NCBI RefSeq assembly: GCF_963667405.1
Contig: NZ_OY763408.1
Location: 2,503,757-2,567,756, forward strand
From: an uncultured Sphaerochaeta sp.
GTDB taxonomy: Bacteria > Spirochaetota > Spirochaetia > Sphaerochaetales > Sphaerochaetaceae
Reading direction: 5' to 3'
DNA length: 64,000 bases
Part shown: one piece after another, positions 43,258-51,659 of the stretch
Layout of the letters: each line of letters starts with the position of its first letter
Position numbering within the stretch: the stretch's first letter is position 1
Position numbers and translations under genes: made by a program
Notes under the pieces: generated by a model
Told to the model about the DNA's origin: nothing
What the model saw: the letters and a program-made list of their open reading frames with translations, nothing else
Databases searched by the model: none

Positions 43258-44040
43258 TTACAAGAGGTGCAAGAACTGTTTCAAAGCAGCCGTGCTGCTT
43301 CTGCTGACCGGCACCAAGGTGTCAGAGCCCGTCATCTTGAGACGGTAGGTGGAGTTCACCCACAACTGAACCGACTCTATGCAGTCAAGGTTGACCAGAT
43401 ACGACCGATGGCAGGGAAAGAAGCGGGAGGAAGGCAGGATCTCCTGCAGCTCATGCATGCTGTACGCCGTGGAGAAGAGGCCGTCCTTGGTCATGACCTT
43501 GCAACAGCGTCCGCTTGCTTCGGCATAGATGATCTCATCAATGCGGATGGGGATGATCTTGTCACCCTGGTAGAGGGCGATGCGGCATGGTTGGCGTCCC
43601 TCCTGCAGGGAGGAGATGAGCCTGAGCAGGCGTTCCTGCCCATCCTGGGGATGAGCGTCATCCAGCTGCATATGGATGCGCTTGAGGACCATGTCAAGCC
43701 GCTCCTTGCGCACCGGCTTGAGGATGTAGTCGATGGCGTGCAATTCAAACGCTTTCACCGCATAGGCATCATAGGCGGTGACAAAAACGATGAGTGGGTA
43801 GTAATGATTGGCAAGGAACTGCTCCGCAGTCTCAATGCCGGTCAGAGCCGGCATCTGGATGTCAAGAAAGACGATGTCCGGACGCTGGGCCATCGCCTGG
43901 GTGAATGCATCCAAGCCATTCTGGGCCTCACCCACCACCACAAGGGATGGGTCGACGGAAAGCAGGCGTTTCAGCTCACGCCGTGCGGGAGCCTCATCAT
44001 CGGCTATCAGGACTCGGTGTTGCATGGGATTCTCAGCCAT
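43258..44040 (-). CDS. LytTR-family response regulator, BtsR-like
   Basis: A 260-residue regulator. The receiver domain has the acidic pair in LIADDEAPARREL, the phospho-acceptor in IVFLDIQMPALTG (about residue 58), and the lysine in YILKPVRKER. The C-terminal LytTR DNA-binding domain spans about 155-255 (IIYAEASGRCCKVMT, then FFPCHRSYLVNLDCIESV). It overlaps the kinase gene by 34 bases and lies 147 bases ahead of the cstA-type gene, which it probably activates. ATG 44025 is an alternative start. Confidence 0.93.
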   Translation of the reverse strand: MAENPMQHRVLIADDEAPARRELKRLLSVDPSLVVVGEAQNGLDAFTQAMAQRPDIVFLDIQMPALTGIETAEQFLANHYYPLIVFVTAYDAYAVKAFELHAIDYILKPVRKERLDMVLKRIHMQLDDAHPQDGQERLLRLISSLQEGRQPCRIALYQGDKIIPIRIDEIIYAEASGRCCKVMTKDGLFSTAYSMHELQEILPSSRFFPCHRSYLVNLDCIESVQLWVNSTYRLKMTGSDTLVPVSRSSTAALKQFLHLL

Positions 44041-45698
44041 ACCTTTGTCCCCTCCCCCACCTTGGATTCAATCTTCAGACCATACTCGCTTCCGTACAGA
44101 TTGATGAGTCGTTGATGCACATTGTCCAGCCCGTGTGATTCACCATAGATGGTGGCAAGCACGGTTTCATCCATCCCCACCCCGTTGTCAGCTATGCAGA
44201 TGGAAGCTTCCTCATCCTTGATGCTCGCAGAGATGATGACACTGCCTGGGTGAAGGCTCTTCTGCAAGCCGTGCTTGACGGCATTCTCCACCAAGGGTTG
44301 GAGGATGAGCGGGGGGATGAGAAAGGAGGTGTCACCCTCTATCTCATACCGTACGGCAATCTTGTCCCCGAAGCGGGCTTGCTCGATCGCCATATAGGCG
44401 TTGATGTTCTCAAACTCCGACTCCAAGGTGATGAAATCCTTGGCCAGCTGCAAGCGGCTTCGGTAGTAGTCGCTGAGGTTCAGGAGCAGGTCTTTCGCTT
44501 TCTCATGGTCCTCGCTGATCAGCGAGGAGATGGTGTTCATGGCATTGAACAGGAAGTGCGGGTTGATCTGGCTTTGCAGGGCTCGCAGGCGAGCCTTGCT
44601 CAGCAGCTGCTCGCGCTTGTCGAGCTGGCTCAACTCAATCTGGAGGGACAAGAGGCTTGCCAAACCTTTTGCAACCTCGATATCAACCTCGCTGATGGCA
44701 TTCTCACGCTCGCGGTAGAGTTTCAAGGCTCCGATGGGAGTGTCAGAGTGCATCAAGGGGACAATGACTGCCGACTTGAGGGGACAGTCGGAATGGGAGC
44801 ATTCGATGTCCGCTTTCGAGTGCGCCACTTGCACCGTGCCTTCGAGGATGGCTGTCCGTGTCATTTCGGTCTGGATCGGCATGCCACTCTTATGGTGGTC
44901 TTCCCCGATTCCTACATGCGCAAGGATCTTCTCTCGGTCGGTGAAGGCTACGGCTGCGATGGAGAGCTCGGCCTTGATGACCTGTGCTGTCTTGAGAGCT
45001 TGTTCTTCAGTGTAGCCCTTGCGGAAGAAGGGCAAGGTGGTACCGGCTATTTCCAGGACTTTCTGCGACTGCCGGGCAGCTATCTTTTCCTCTTCCCGCA
45101 AGAGGGTCTCGCTGATGGCGATGAACATGCCGATGCCCAAGGCGTTGCCTACGATCATGGGAAGGCCGATGAGTGTCACCAGCTGTACTGCCTGGGGATA
45201 GGGTTTTGCCACCAGAAGGATGATGATCATCTGCAGCACTTCTGCAATGGCTCCGCTTGCCATGCCAAAGAGCCATTTCTGCTTGGATCTGATAAATGCA
45301 CGATGCAGTAATGCAGCAAGACATCCTTCCACGATGGTGGAGAGCATGCAGGCCAGGGAGGTGAAGCCTCCGATGTCTATGGCCCATCGGTGGATGCCCG
45401 CCAGAAATGCCGAGGCCACCCCCACCACGGGTCCTCCGATGAGACCTCCGACAAACACCCCGACGATACGGGAGTTTGCAAGCGCTCCTTGCACGGGTAT
45501 TCCGGTATAGGTCCCAAGAATGCCCATGCCTCCGAAGTAGGCGATGAGCAGCAGGTAGCTGTAGAATTTCTTGTGTGCTTGCAGGACAATCTTGCGAAAG
45601 AGGCGCACTCTGAAGAGAATGAGGGCAAAGACGACGATCAAGCCACCCTGACTGATCAGGCTGAGCAACAATCCCCATTCACCATCGGTAATCCACAT
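44007..45698 (-). CDS. LytS-family sensor histidine kinase, BtsS-like
   Basis: A 563-residue membrane kinase. Residues 1 to about 200 form the 5TMR-LYT receptor (five or six helices, with NSRIVGVFVGGLIGGPVVG); a GAF domain follows (about 225-345, with the cysteine pair in CSHSDCPL), then His_kinase with QINPHFLFNAMNTISSLI (phospho-histidine about residue 373), and a HATPase domain (PLVENAVKHGL, DNGVGMD). The layout is that of BtsS, the high-affinity pyruvate sensor, in keeping with the downstream cstA/btsT-type gene. Confidence 0.93.
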   Translation of the reverse strand: MWITDGEWGLLLSLISQGGLIVVFALILFRVRLFRKIVLQAHKKFYSYLLLIAYFGGMGILGTYTGIPVQGALANSRIVGVFVGGLIGGPVVGVASAFLAGIHRWAIDIGGFTSLACMLSTIVEGCLAALLHRAFIRSKQKWLFGMASGAIAEVLQMIIILLVAKPYPQAVQLVTLIGLPMIVGNALGIGMFIAISETLLREEEKIAARQSQKVLEIAGTTLPFFRKGYTEEQALKTAQVIKAELSIAAVAFTDREKILAHVGIGEDHHKSGMPIQTEMTRTAILEGTVQVAHSKADIECSHSDCPLKSAVIVPLMHSDTPIGALKLYRERENAISEVDIEVAKGLASLLSLQIELSQLDKREQLLSKARLRALQSQINPHFLFNAMNTISSLISEDHEKAKDLLLNLSDYYRSRLQLAKDFITLESEFENINAYMAIEQARFGDKIAVRYEIEGDTSFLIPPLILQPLVENAVKHGLQKSLHPGSVIISASIKDEEASICIADNGVGMDETVLATIYGESHGLDNVHQRLINLYGSEYGLKIESKVGEGTKVWLRIPCNTES

Positions 45699-45802
45699 AA
45701 TGGGATAAGTCTATCCTTGCATGGGGGCAAAATCAAGGAGTATGTCGCTTGACAGCGGATGCTGGCTGCCGTACAACAAATCAGGCAGGGGGGAGAAAGG
45801 CT

Positions 45803-46513
45803 ATGCAAGAAGCAGCAGGCAAGCAGAAACGCAATCTCTACCGGTTCATGGGAGTCAGTTCGGTAGTAGCAGCACTGCTGCTCAGCGTAGCTGACTATCT
45901 GTTGGAATTCCACAAGGAGTATGGGCTCTCCACTTCCATTGTGGAGCCGATATGGCTTGAGATGAGTCCCTGGAGGTTCTCGCTCTCCATCTACCTCTGC
46001 ATGTTCATGATTCCCTTCTACCTCTTGGGCTTTTGGTTGCTCTACAAGGCGGTGAGCAAGACGAACAAGACCTTGGCCCTTGTGCTCTTTGTGCTCTTCT
46101 CCTACGGGGTGGTGATGGGGTCCCCCTTCATCCATGGGGTGATGGGGCTCAACTCCGTCATCTATGCGTTCCTGTTCAACCAAGGGGTCAGCCACGAGTT
46201 GTTGGTGGACCTGATTGAAGGCACCCTCTTTCCTACGATCCTTCCGGTCTTTCTTGTCCACTATCTGATCACCTGGGTAGTAGCTCCCATCCTGTTGTTC
46301 CTCCACATCATCCGTGGCAAGTCGGTCTTCAAGCGATGGACAGCCTTTCTCAATCCGTTTGTGTTTCTCATGATTGGGGTGGTGGGCCTCAAGCTGTTCC
46401 CCCCGCTCTTTGCCTATTTGGTACCGGGTGCGATCAACAAGGGCAATGTTGCAATGTTTGCCTTGGCTACAGTGAGCATGTGGGATGGGGATGAAAAGGT
46501 AACAGCCTCATAG
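45803..46513 (+). CDS. DUF6796 family membrane protein
   Basis: A 236-residue integral membrane protein started at ATG 45803 (GGGGGAGA 8 bases upstream). About six hydrophobic helices are visible, with conserved-looking WLEMSPWRFSLSIYLCM, SPFIHGVMG and the C-terminal NPFVFLMIGVVGLKLFPPLFAY. No enzymatic motif is seen; the family has no known function. Bases 46328-46491 recur at 49170-49333 as a truncated, about 91 per cent identical copy in the same orientation, so the Fic and AbiEi-like genes lie between a whole gene and a partial duplicate of its 3' end. Confidence 0.75.
   Translation: MQEAAGKQKRNLYRFMGVSSVVAALLLSVADYLLEFHKEYGLSTSIVEPIWLEMSPWRFSLSIYLCMFMIPFYLLGFWLLYKAVSKTNKTLALVLFVLFSYGVVMGSPFIHGVMGLNSVIYAFLFNQGVSHELLVDLIEGTLFPTILPVFLVHYLITWVVAPILLFLHIIRGKSVFKRWTAFLNPFVFLMIGVVGLKLFPPLFAYLVPGAINKGNVAMFALATVSMWDGDEKVTAS
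46328..46491 (+). repeat. 164-bp direct repeat, copy within the intact DUF6796 gene
   Basis: It aligns without gaps to 49170-49333 with 14 mismatches. Half of the mismatches leave the protein unchanged or change it conservatively, so both copies evolved as coding sequence. Confidence 0.85.
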
Positions 46514-46610
46514 GAAAGAGGAAAGCAACACTGGTTTCGATACGCGAGATGTTTCTGAACCAGGAAAGGCAATAATCTCCCAATCTTGAAAATCCTGTAG
46601 TTCCCTACAC

Positions 46611-48119
46611 CTATGCCTGCAGATAAGAATCTTTGACAGAGCGCTCCATTGCATCAAGCTCTTCATCTGTCAGAAAATCAAAATGCGATGCCCTCTTTCG
46701 CGCGGAAAGCTTGCCATTACCTTGCAGGCACAACTGGATGAACAGATCAATCAGTCGGTCCGGCATATCGATGATATCCTGAATCGCCTTCTTGGTTGCA
46801 TCATAGTTGGCAAGAAAATCCAGTTCCTGGACTAGTTCCTCTTCTATTGTTCTCCGTACGAACTCGGATAAGGCTTCTGCCTGGGCTGTCATATCCATTG
46901 ATGAGTACCAGGGTGCGCTCTCACCCTCTACCGTCATGCTCCCCATTTCATCCAGCTGGTAATCGATTACCTGCAGCAGGGGTTTGGAAAAAGCTTCCAA
47001 CGATCCATCATACTCTTCTGGAGACTTCAGCATGACAGCTGATATGGGAAACATGAGTCCGCGTGGCACCATCTGCTGCAGTGCAAGGATGTTATGGATC
47101 AGGAATCGATGGATTCGTCCGTTTCCATCCTCGAACGGGTGCAGGAACACAAAACCATAGGCTATCACCGCGGCGTGGATTACAGGGGGAATCCCCCCTG
47201 TTTTCATTCTGTCATGGCAAGCGAGCAAACCCTCCATCAGACTTGGCAGATCCTCAGGTTTTGGGCAAACATACTGGATAAGCTCTTTCTGATACCCAAC
47301 CGTCTGACCAACATAGTTTTGAGTTACCCGATAGTCGCTATCAGCAAAACGTGGGTCAACAATCCGGTTCTGCAGCTCGATCAGTCTACTTTTTTCACAA
47401 AAGTCCTCTTGTTCTGCAAGCTCCAGGGATGCAATGAATTTTTCTGTGCGTGAAGCATTGCTCTTTACCTGTTCAATCTCAAAAGAGGATTTCGTTTCTT
47501 TCTTGTAGAGATAGCTCAGTGCCCGGCGAAGCAATTGCGGAGGATAGGCCGTAACAATTTCCTCACACCGCTTTTGCAGGACTGCGGAATCCAATTCCAA
47601 GAGCTTCTCAGTCTTCCTGACAACAGGGCAAAAAGACCGAAAGCCAAGAAGATTGTTCACTATGCGATGGCGTGGAGATCGTTCTCCGTTCTGAACAGTG
47701 AAATAATCGTTGGTTTCCAACGCGTCAACATAATTGCCAGTGGTCATGTCATCAATAGGCAGTTGGTTTTCTGTCAGGAACTCATAGAAAAACCAAATCC
47801 TCCGGGCATATTTACCGGTGGGCTTGGTTTTGATGTACTCTATGAGAGCATCAGAACCTACCTTTTCAAAAATTCTTGCCAGCAATGCAAGATTAATCCC
47901 ATCATACTTCAGCGCGAACTCGAGATGGTCGCCAATCGTATCTCCGGGCCAATATTGGCTCCTGAACACTTCGTATATATAACCGTCCTGTATCTTTGAA
48001 AAATACATTCCTGTTGTGGAAACCAACGATCGGTGCCAGTTGGGTATGCCTACGATTCCGAGTTTTTCAAGAAGAAATGCGTACCCCGCCGGTCGATGAT
48101 CAGAAACGTGTATTCCCAT
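46611..48119 (-). CDS. Fic-family protein
   Basis: A 502-residue Fic (AMP-transferase type) protein. The catalytic motif HPFEDGNGRIHRF lies near residue 335, complete with the essential histidine and the anion-binding GNGR. An inhibitory-helix motif of the [S/T]xxxE type is visible earlier, in SSFEIEQ (about residue 215), implying self-inhibition. The N-terminal 200 residues and the C-terminal helical part are less conserved. Fic enzymes attach AMP or related groups to target proteins, often as toxins. It lies 223 bases downstream of the AbiEi-like gene on the same strand, inside the block bracketed by DUF6796 repeats. Confidence 0.9.
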   Translation of the reverse strand: MGIHVSDHRPAGYAFLLEKLGIVGIPNWHRSLVSTTGMYFSKIQDGYIYEVFRSQYWPGDTIGDHLEFALKYDGINLALLARIFEKVGSDALIEYIKTKPTGKYARRIWFFYEFLTENQLPIDDMTTGNYVDALETNDYFTVQNGERSPRHRIVNNLLGFRSFCPVVRKTEKLLELDSAVLQKRCEEIVTAYPPQLLRRALSYLYKKETKSSFEIEQVKSNASRTEKFIASLELAEQEDFCEKSRLIELQNRIVDPRFADSDYRVTQNYVGQTVGYQKELIQYVCPKPEDLPSLMEGLLACHDRMKTGGIPPVIHAAVIAYGFVFLHPFEDGNGRIHRFLIHNILALQQMVPRGLMFPISAVMLKSPEEYDGSLEAFSKPLLQVIDYQLDEMGSMTVEGESAPWYSSMDMTAQAEALSEFVRRTIEEELVQELDFLANYDATKKAIQDIIDMPDRLIDLFIQLCLQGNGKLSARKRASHFDFLTDEELDAMERSVKDSYLQA

Positions 48120-48342
48120 GGCAAAACCTCATAAAAGTTGTTTCATAGTGTAAATATAGATATAAAACACCCCTTTGTCAACAAATAGTATTACTTATAA
48201 GCATATTTCTGCAATTCTAATTATGATTATAAGGAAAATGATTATTGAGCACATGCTGTCTGTAAAAATGCAGAGAGTACTGCCAATTCGATTACTTAGC
48301 TGTATAAAAAACCCAAAAGTATGATATTTCCCATTACATGAA

Positions 48343-48990
48343 TCAAAGAAGAATCTCTAGGTAGGTCTGAATTTTTGACGTAACCCGAAGCCTTTTTGCA
48401 TACTGCATCAATCGGGAAATATTTTTGTCACGCGAGCCTGCATACATTCTCATCGCCTCATTCAACACCTGTATATCCGCCTTGTGGCGGGTCCTGGCCA
48501 TATCACAGAGCGTTCGCTCGATGTCGTATACCTTGAGGGAGTTTCCACTTGGTGAGGGTAGTGTCATGATTCCCAACAGGTACGTCTCTTCGCTGGTAAC
48601 TTTAGCCATAACTCCTCGCTTAAGAACATTCCCTGGGTTGTATCCGAAAGGAAACGTCATGGTATATCGAGCAGGTGTGCGGTCGGTCATCGCATGGAGA
48701 TACAAGGCTGTCTCATGGGAAAAAATTCCTCTTGAGAATCGTAATTGGAGAAGATACAACTCATCTTCCCAGGTCTCCGGAAGGGTATATATCCCCCGTT
48801 CAACTCGGACAAGCTGTCCAGAGTGTACCAGGGAGGTGAGGCTTCGCCTTGGAATACCGGCTTGTGTTACCTGGGTACTCGTGATGACTCCATTTTGTGT
48901 TTCAGCCATACGGAGAATCTTGGTTTCATCCTCTGTCTTTGGTTGTCTGCTCTGTACATTCATGCTATATACAATAGCATTATTTAGCAT
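48343..48990 (-). CDS. AbiEi-family antitoxin-like protein (no AbiEii partner adjacent)
   Basis: A 215-residue protein, or 206 if started at ATG 48963. It has the AbiEi layout: N-terminal winged helix (NGVITSTQVTQAGIPRRSLTSLVHSGQLVRVERGIYTLP, in two halves around residues 34-72), then FSHETALYLHAMTDRTP and a C-terminal domain with VYDIERTLCDMAR. AbiEi normally represses and neutralises the type IV toxin AbiEii, encoded directly downstream. Here the next gene on that strand is the Fic protein after 223 bases; an AbiEii-type gene exists only at the far end of the window (63343-64000), broken. Confidence 0.85.
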   Translation of the reverse strand: MLNNAIVYSMNVQSRQPKTEDETKILRMAETQNGVITSTQVTQAGIPRRSLTSLVHSGQLVRVERGIYTLPETWEDELYLLQLRFSRGIFSHETALYLHAMTDRTPARYTMTFPFGYNPGNVLKRGVMAKVTSEETYLLGIMTLPSPSGNSLKVYDIERTLCDMARTRHKADIQVLNEAMRMYAGSRDKNISRLMQYAKRLRVTSKIQTYLEILL

Positions 48991-49135
48991 GCTTGTACAA
49001 TTCTACTTCTCATTACGTCCTTCGTGTTGCTTATCCTCGCATGCTTGCAATATTCCTGAGCAAACCTTCTCACCTTCTCATTGCTGACACACAAAAGAAT
49101 GGTATGCCTCTCAAGACATCGCCTTCCAGTTCCCC

Positions 49136-49343
49136 GCCCGTTGTTCTCCCACATCATCTTCGACATGGCTTCAAGCGGTGGACAGCCTTTCTCAATCCGT
49201 TTGTGTTTCTCATGATTGGTGTGGTGGGCCTCAAGCTGTTTCCCCCACTCTTTGCCTATCTGGCTGTGGGAGTGATCAACAAGGGCAATGCTGCCATGTT
49301 TGCCTTGGCTGCAGTGAGCATGTGGGATGGGGAGATTGTTTGA
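49136..49343 (+). pseudogene. Truncated DUF6796 gene fragment
   Basis: From about 49136 the sequence resembles the last third of the 45803-46513 gene. There is one frame-disrupting length difference near 49155-49169 (17 bases in place of 21), then an in-frame match from FKRWTAFLNPF to SMWDG and a different stop. Start and N-terminal two thirds are absent and no ribosome site is visible, so it is a remnant. Protein-level differences are few (for example V to A, P to V), which suggests descent from a working homologue rather than a recent copy. Confidence 0.85.
49170..49333 (+). repeat. 164-bp direct repeat, truncated copy
   Basis: This is the second copy of the repeat at 46328-46491. Together they bracket the Fic/AbiEi block in direct orientation. 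Confidence 0.85.
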
Positions 49344-49415
49344 AAAGGGGATCTCTCATGGAAAGGCCACAAGAAGCTGCTTGCATTGGCAATGTCCGCA
49401 CCTTCTTCTTGTATT

Positions 49416-50528
49416 TCATTGGTCATCAACAAGGTCTTGGGCAAGATAATACCCTTTTTGCGGTCCTGTTTCTCCGGAAGGAACCAAGAAACCTGCCTGA
49501 AGAAGTTGCTGGATATCTCTTGAAGCTGCAGCAGGGGAACACTTATTCATTTTTGCCCACTTGTCAGTCGACAGTTTCCCTTCGAGCGATCCATCGGCAA
49601 GCTTGAACAACATCGTTATTTGTCGGGAGTTATAGAGGGAAGGATCGAGGCTCATCATGAATCGGGTAAGCTTCATACTCTTTTGAAACTGATCCAAAGC
49701 TTCCTGTTTGGCTTTGATTGCAAGCTCAATAGTCCAGGTAAGCCAGCTGGTCAGATCCAATGATGTTGCTTGGGCACTCTGTTCCTGCAGCAGATGATAG
49801 TACTCATTGCGATATTTCAAGATCAAGGCAGACATGCTGCAATCCCGGTATGTCTGGTGGAATCCCTTTGAAAGGATATAATCTGAAATAGCCCTGGAGA
49901 TTCTCCCATTTCCATCCTCAAATGGATGTATGCAGAGAAACCAAAAAGCTGCGATGGCTCCTTTCACCAGAGGCTTCGTCTCATTCTCTGTATTGATGAA
50001 CTCGATCAGCTTCTCCATCTCTTGGGATATCCTTTCTACAGGGAGTCCCTCATAGATGCTCTCTGAATTCCTACCCCGTGTGTTGGTGATGTACACAGGA
50101 CCTTGCCGATATGAACCGATATGCTTGGGCTTACGTCCGGCCAGTGAGGAGAAGAGAAGCGAATGCCATTCCATGATTCTATCTATAGTCAAAGGCTCGA
50201 GGTTTCCTGTCGCATCAAACACAAGCATTGAGATGCTCTCAGCATACTGGTCATGCTTTGCTTTTGTTTTAAAAGTGATATCGAGTCGTTTGCAAATCGA
50301 TGAGTACACCGATTCGTAGGAGATTTTTTCAGCTTCGATCGCCAAACTCGCATGTATTTCATCTGCAAGAGCACGAGCATGCATTCTCCCTCTCAGATCA
50401 GGATCAATGATGGAGAAAACCGTATCGGTTGAAATCTTCTGCATTTCATAGGCTCTATAGTGCCTGTCCACTACCGCTTTGTCGTAGGTATACATCGGCC
50501 AATCAGGATTGTTCCAAATATATGGCAT
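49416..50528 (-). CDS. Fic-family protein with DUF4172 N-terminus
   Basis: A 370-residue Fic protein. It opens with MPYIWNNPDWPMYTYD, the DUF4172 signature, followed by an inhibitory-helix-like SLAIEAEKIS (about residue 61); the Fic core has HPFEDGNGRISRAI near residue 200, and a C-terminal winged-helix-like region includes MNKCSPAAASRDIQQLLQAGFL, which could bind DNA. It differs in architecture from the Fic protein at 46611-48119, so the two are not a recent duplication. A long hairpin lies upstream (50576-50631). Confidence 0.9.
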   Translation of the reverse strand: MPYIWNNPDWPMYTYDKAVVDRHYRAYEMQKISTDTVFSIIDPDLRGRMHARALADEIHASLAIEAEKISYESVYSSICKRLDITFKTKAKHDQYAESISMLVFDATGNLEPLTIDRIMEWHSLLFSSLAGRKPKHIGSYRQGPVYITNTRGRNSESIYEGLPVERISQEMEKLIEFINTENETKPLVKGAIAAFWFLCIHPFEDGNGRISRAISDYILSKGFHQTYRDCSMSALILKYRNEYYHLLQEQSAQATSLDLTSWLTWTIELAIKAKQEALDQFQKSMKLTRFMMSLDPSLYNSRQITMLFKLADGSLEGKLSTDKWAKMNKCSPAAASRDIQQLLQAGFLVPSGETGPQKGYYLAQDLVDDQ

Positions 50529-50575
50529 CTTCTTACACCTCCTGTTTCAAGCAAGCTGCACCTACCAAACCTGAG

Positions 50576-50631
50576 CCCTCATATAGGAAGGGAAGCACTG
50601 AGATTCTCCCATTATGCTTCATATATGAGGG
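50576..50631. other. Long imperfect hairpin in the gap 50529-50769
   Basis: CCCTCATATA (50576-50585) pairs perfectly with TATATGAGGG (50622-50631), and an inner GAAGCA/TGCTTC pair (50592-50597 with 50615-50620) lies inside. It sits between the DUF4172-Fic gene start and the end of an unrelated hypothetical gene. It could be a terminator for the latter, an operator, or a structured leader RNA; no U-run follows closely. Confidence 0.45.
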
Positions 50632-50769
50632 AGTAGATAGATACCCATTCACATTTGATGGGATACATGTCGTTTTGCATTTCTTTCTCTGCATGTCTTC
50701 AAGCAACACAATGACCCGATTCATCGGAACAGAGGCTTATGGACAATCACTCAGTGCTTTGCCTTGTCT

Positions 50770-51315
50770 TTACTGAAGTGATTCTCTAAAGCTTCCACTG
50801 ACAATTGTCTCGGGGAGTACTGCATCCCAAAGTTTCATCCGCATGCCATAGCTGTCTTCACTGACCAATCGTTGCACCAATTGCCGTACAAAGTCCTTAT
50901 CGCCACATCTCCGTGCAAACTCAGTGAATTTGGCAACCCCATCGTCTGCATAGACCTGCCCAAACTCATAGGCAAGGTTCTGTGAGCTAGCAAAGGCTGC
51001 TTCATCAGTTTCATAGAACAATGCCATCAGTTCGAGACCACAGCTGGCATCCATTGCCGCAGGGTCAAGCATATCCAAGGCCCTGCGAAGCATGTCGAGA
51101 GTCAGCTCTTCACCCAGATCATCATGCTGCACGGAGTGGAGGGTTTCCTTGAACAAGGCGATGTTCTCTGCTGTTGTGGAAATCAGGGAAGTCACCAACA
51201 GCTCTGCAGACCGTGAGGTAAGTACAAGCGTGAGCAGAGCATCTGCCAATTGCTCGGGTTTCAAGGTTATCAAGAGTGCACGAGCGCGGTTGTAGTCTTC
51301 GATCGTCTCAATCAT
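50770..51315 (-). CDS. Hypothetical protein, second gene of a coupled pair
   Basis: A 181-residue, acidic, leucine-rich and probably all-helical cytoplasmic protein with no motif I recognise; helices such as YNRARALLITLKPEQLADALL and ELVHRRA-like patterns suggest a repeat-like helical fold, but this is only a composition argument. It overlaps the upstream 83-residue gene by four bases (ATGA at 51312-51315), so the two are expressed together. No signal peptide or membrane segment. Confidence 0.75.
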   Translation of the reverse strand: MIETIEDYNRARALLITLKPEQLADALLTLVLTSRSAELLVTSLISTTAENIALFKETLHSVQHDDLGEELTLDMLRRALDMLDPAAMDASCGLELMALFYETDEAAFASSQNLAYEFGQVYADDGVAKFTEFARRCGDKDFVRQLVQRLVSEDSYGMRMKLWDAVLPETIVSGSFRESLQ

Positions 51316-51563
51316 TGCTGAGCCTCCTGCTTGTCCAATGCAGCTTGCTTTCGCAGTTGTGTCTTTCTGGACTTCTCCAAGCGCTCCTCATACATCAGTT
51401 GCACCCATTCGTATACCGGAAGTTTCCACTGTTGCTGCTTGCTGGGAATATTCCTGATCAGGCTCTTGGGATTGAGCCCCATCTCCTTGGCTTTCCGGAT
51501 ATCCTCATCGCTGAGCTTGCACTTGCTCTTTGCTTCCTTCCATTGTTGTTCTGAACCCGGCAT
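51312..51563 (-). CDS. Hypothetical small protein, first gene of a coupled pair
   Basis: An 83-residue, highly charged protein. The middle holds KLSDEDIRKAKEMGLNPKSLIRN and IPSKQQQWKLPVYEWVQLMYEER, a pattern I have the impression of seeing in short uncharacterised bacterial proteins; no function is assigned. A Lys/Arg/Gln-rich tail follows. It has a GGGGATGAA-type ribosome region before the ATG and is translationally coupled to the 181-residue gene. Confidence 0.75.
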   Translation of the reverse strand: MPGSEQQWKEAKSKCKLSDEDIRKAKEMGLNPKSLIRNIPSKQQQWKLPVYEWVQLMYEERLEKSRKTQLRKQAALDKQEAQQ

Positions 51564-51659
51564 TTCATCCCCCCAGTGAAAGTACCAGAAGAACGAGAAG
51601 TATTGAAGCCAAAAAACATAGTGGCACTATCAAAAGTATGCGTTCAGACAGAGGACTGC

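Noticed and set aside
48984..49166. 60-residue minus-strand frame upstream of the AbiEi-like gene
   Set aside because: Its last 40 residues look protein-like, but it has no ribosome site, runs into the DUF6796 remnant on the opposite strand and matches no family I recognise; at most a gene fragment.
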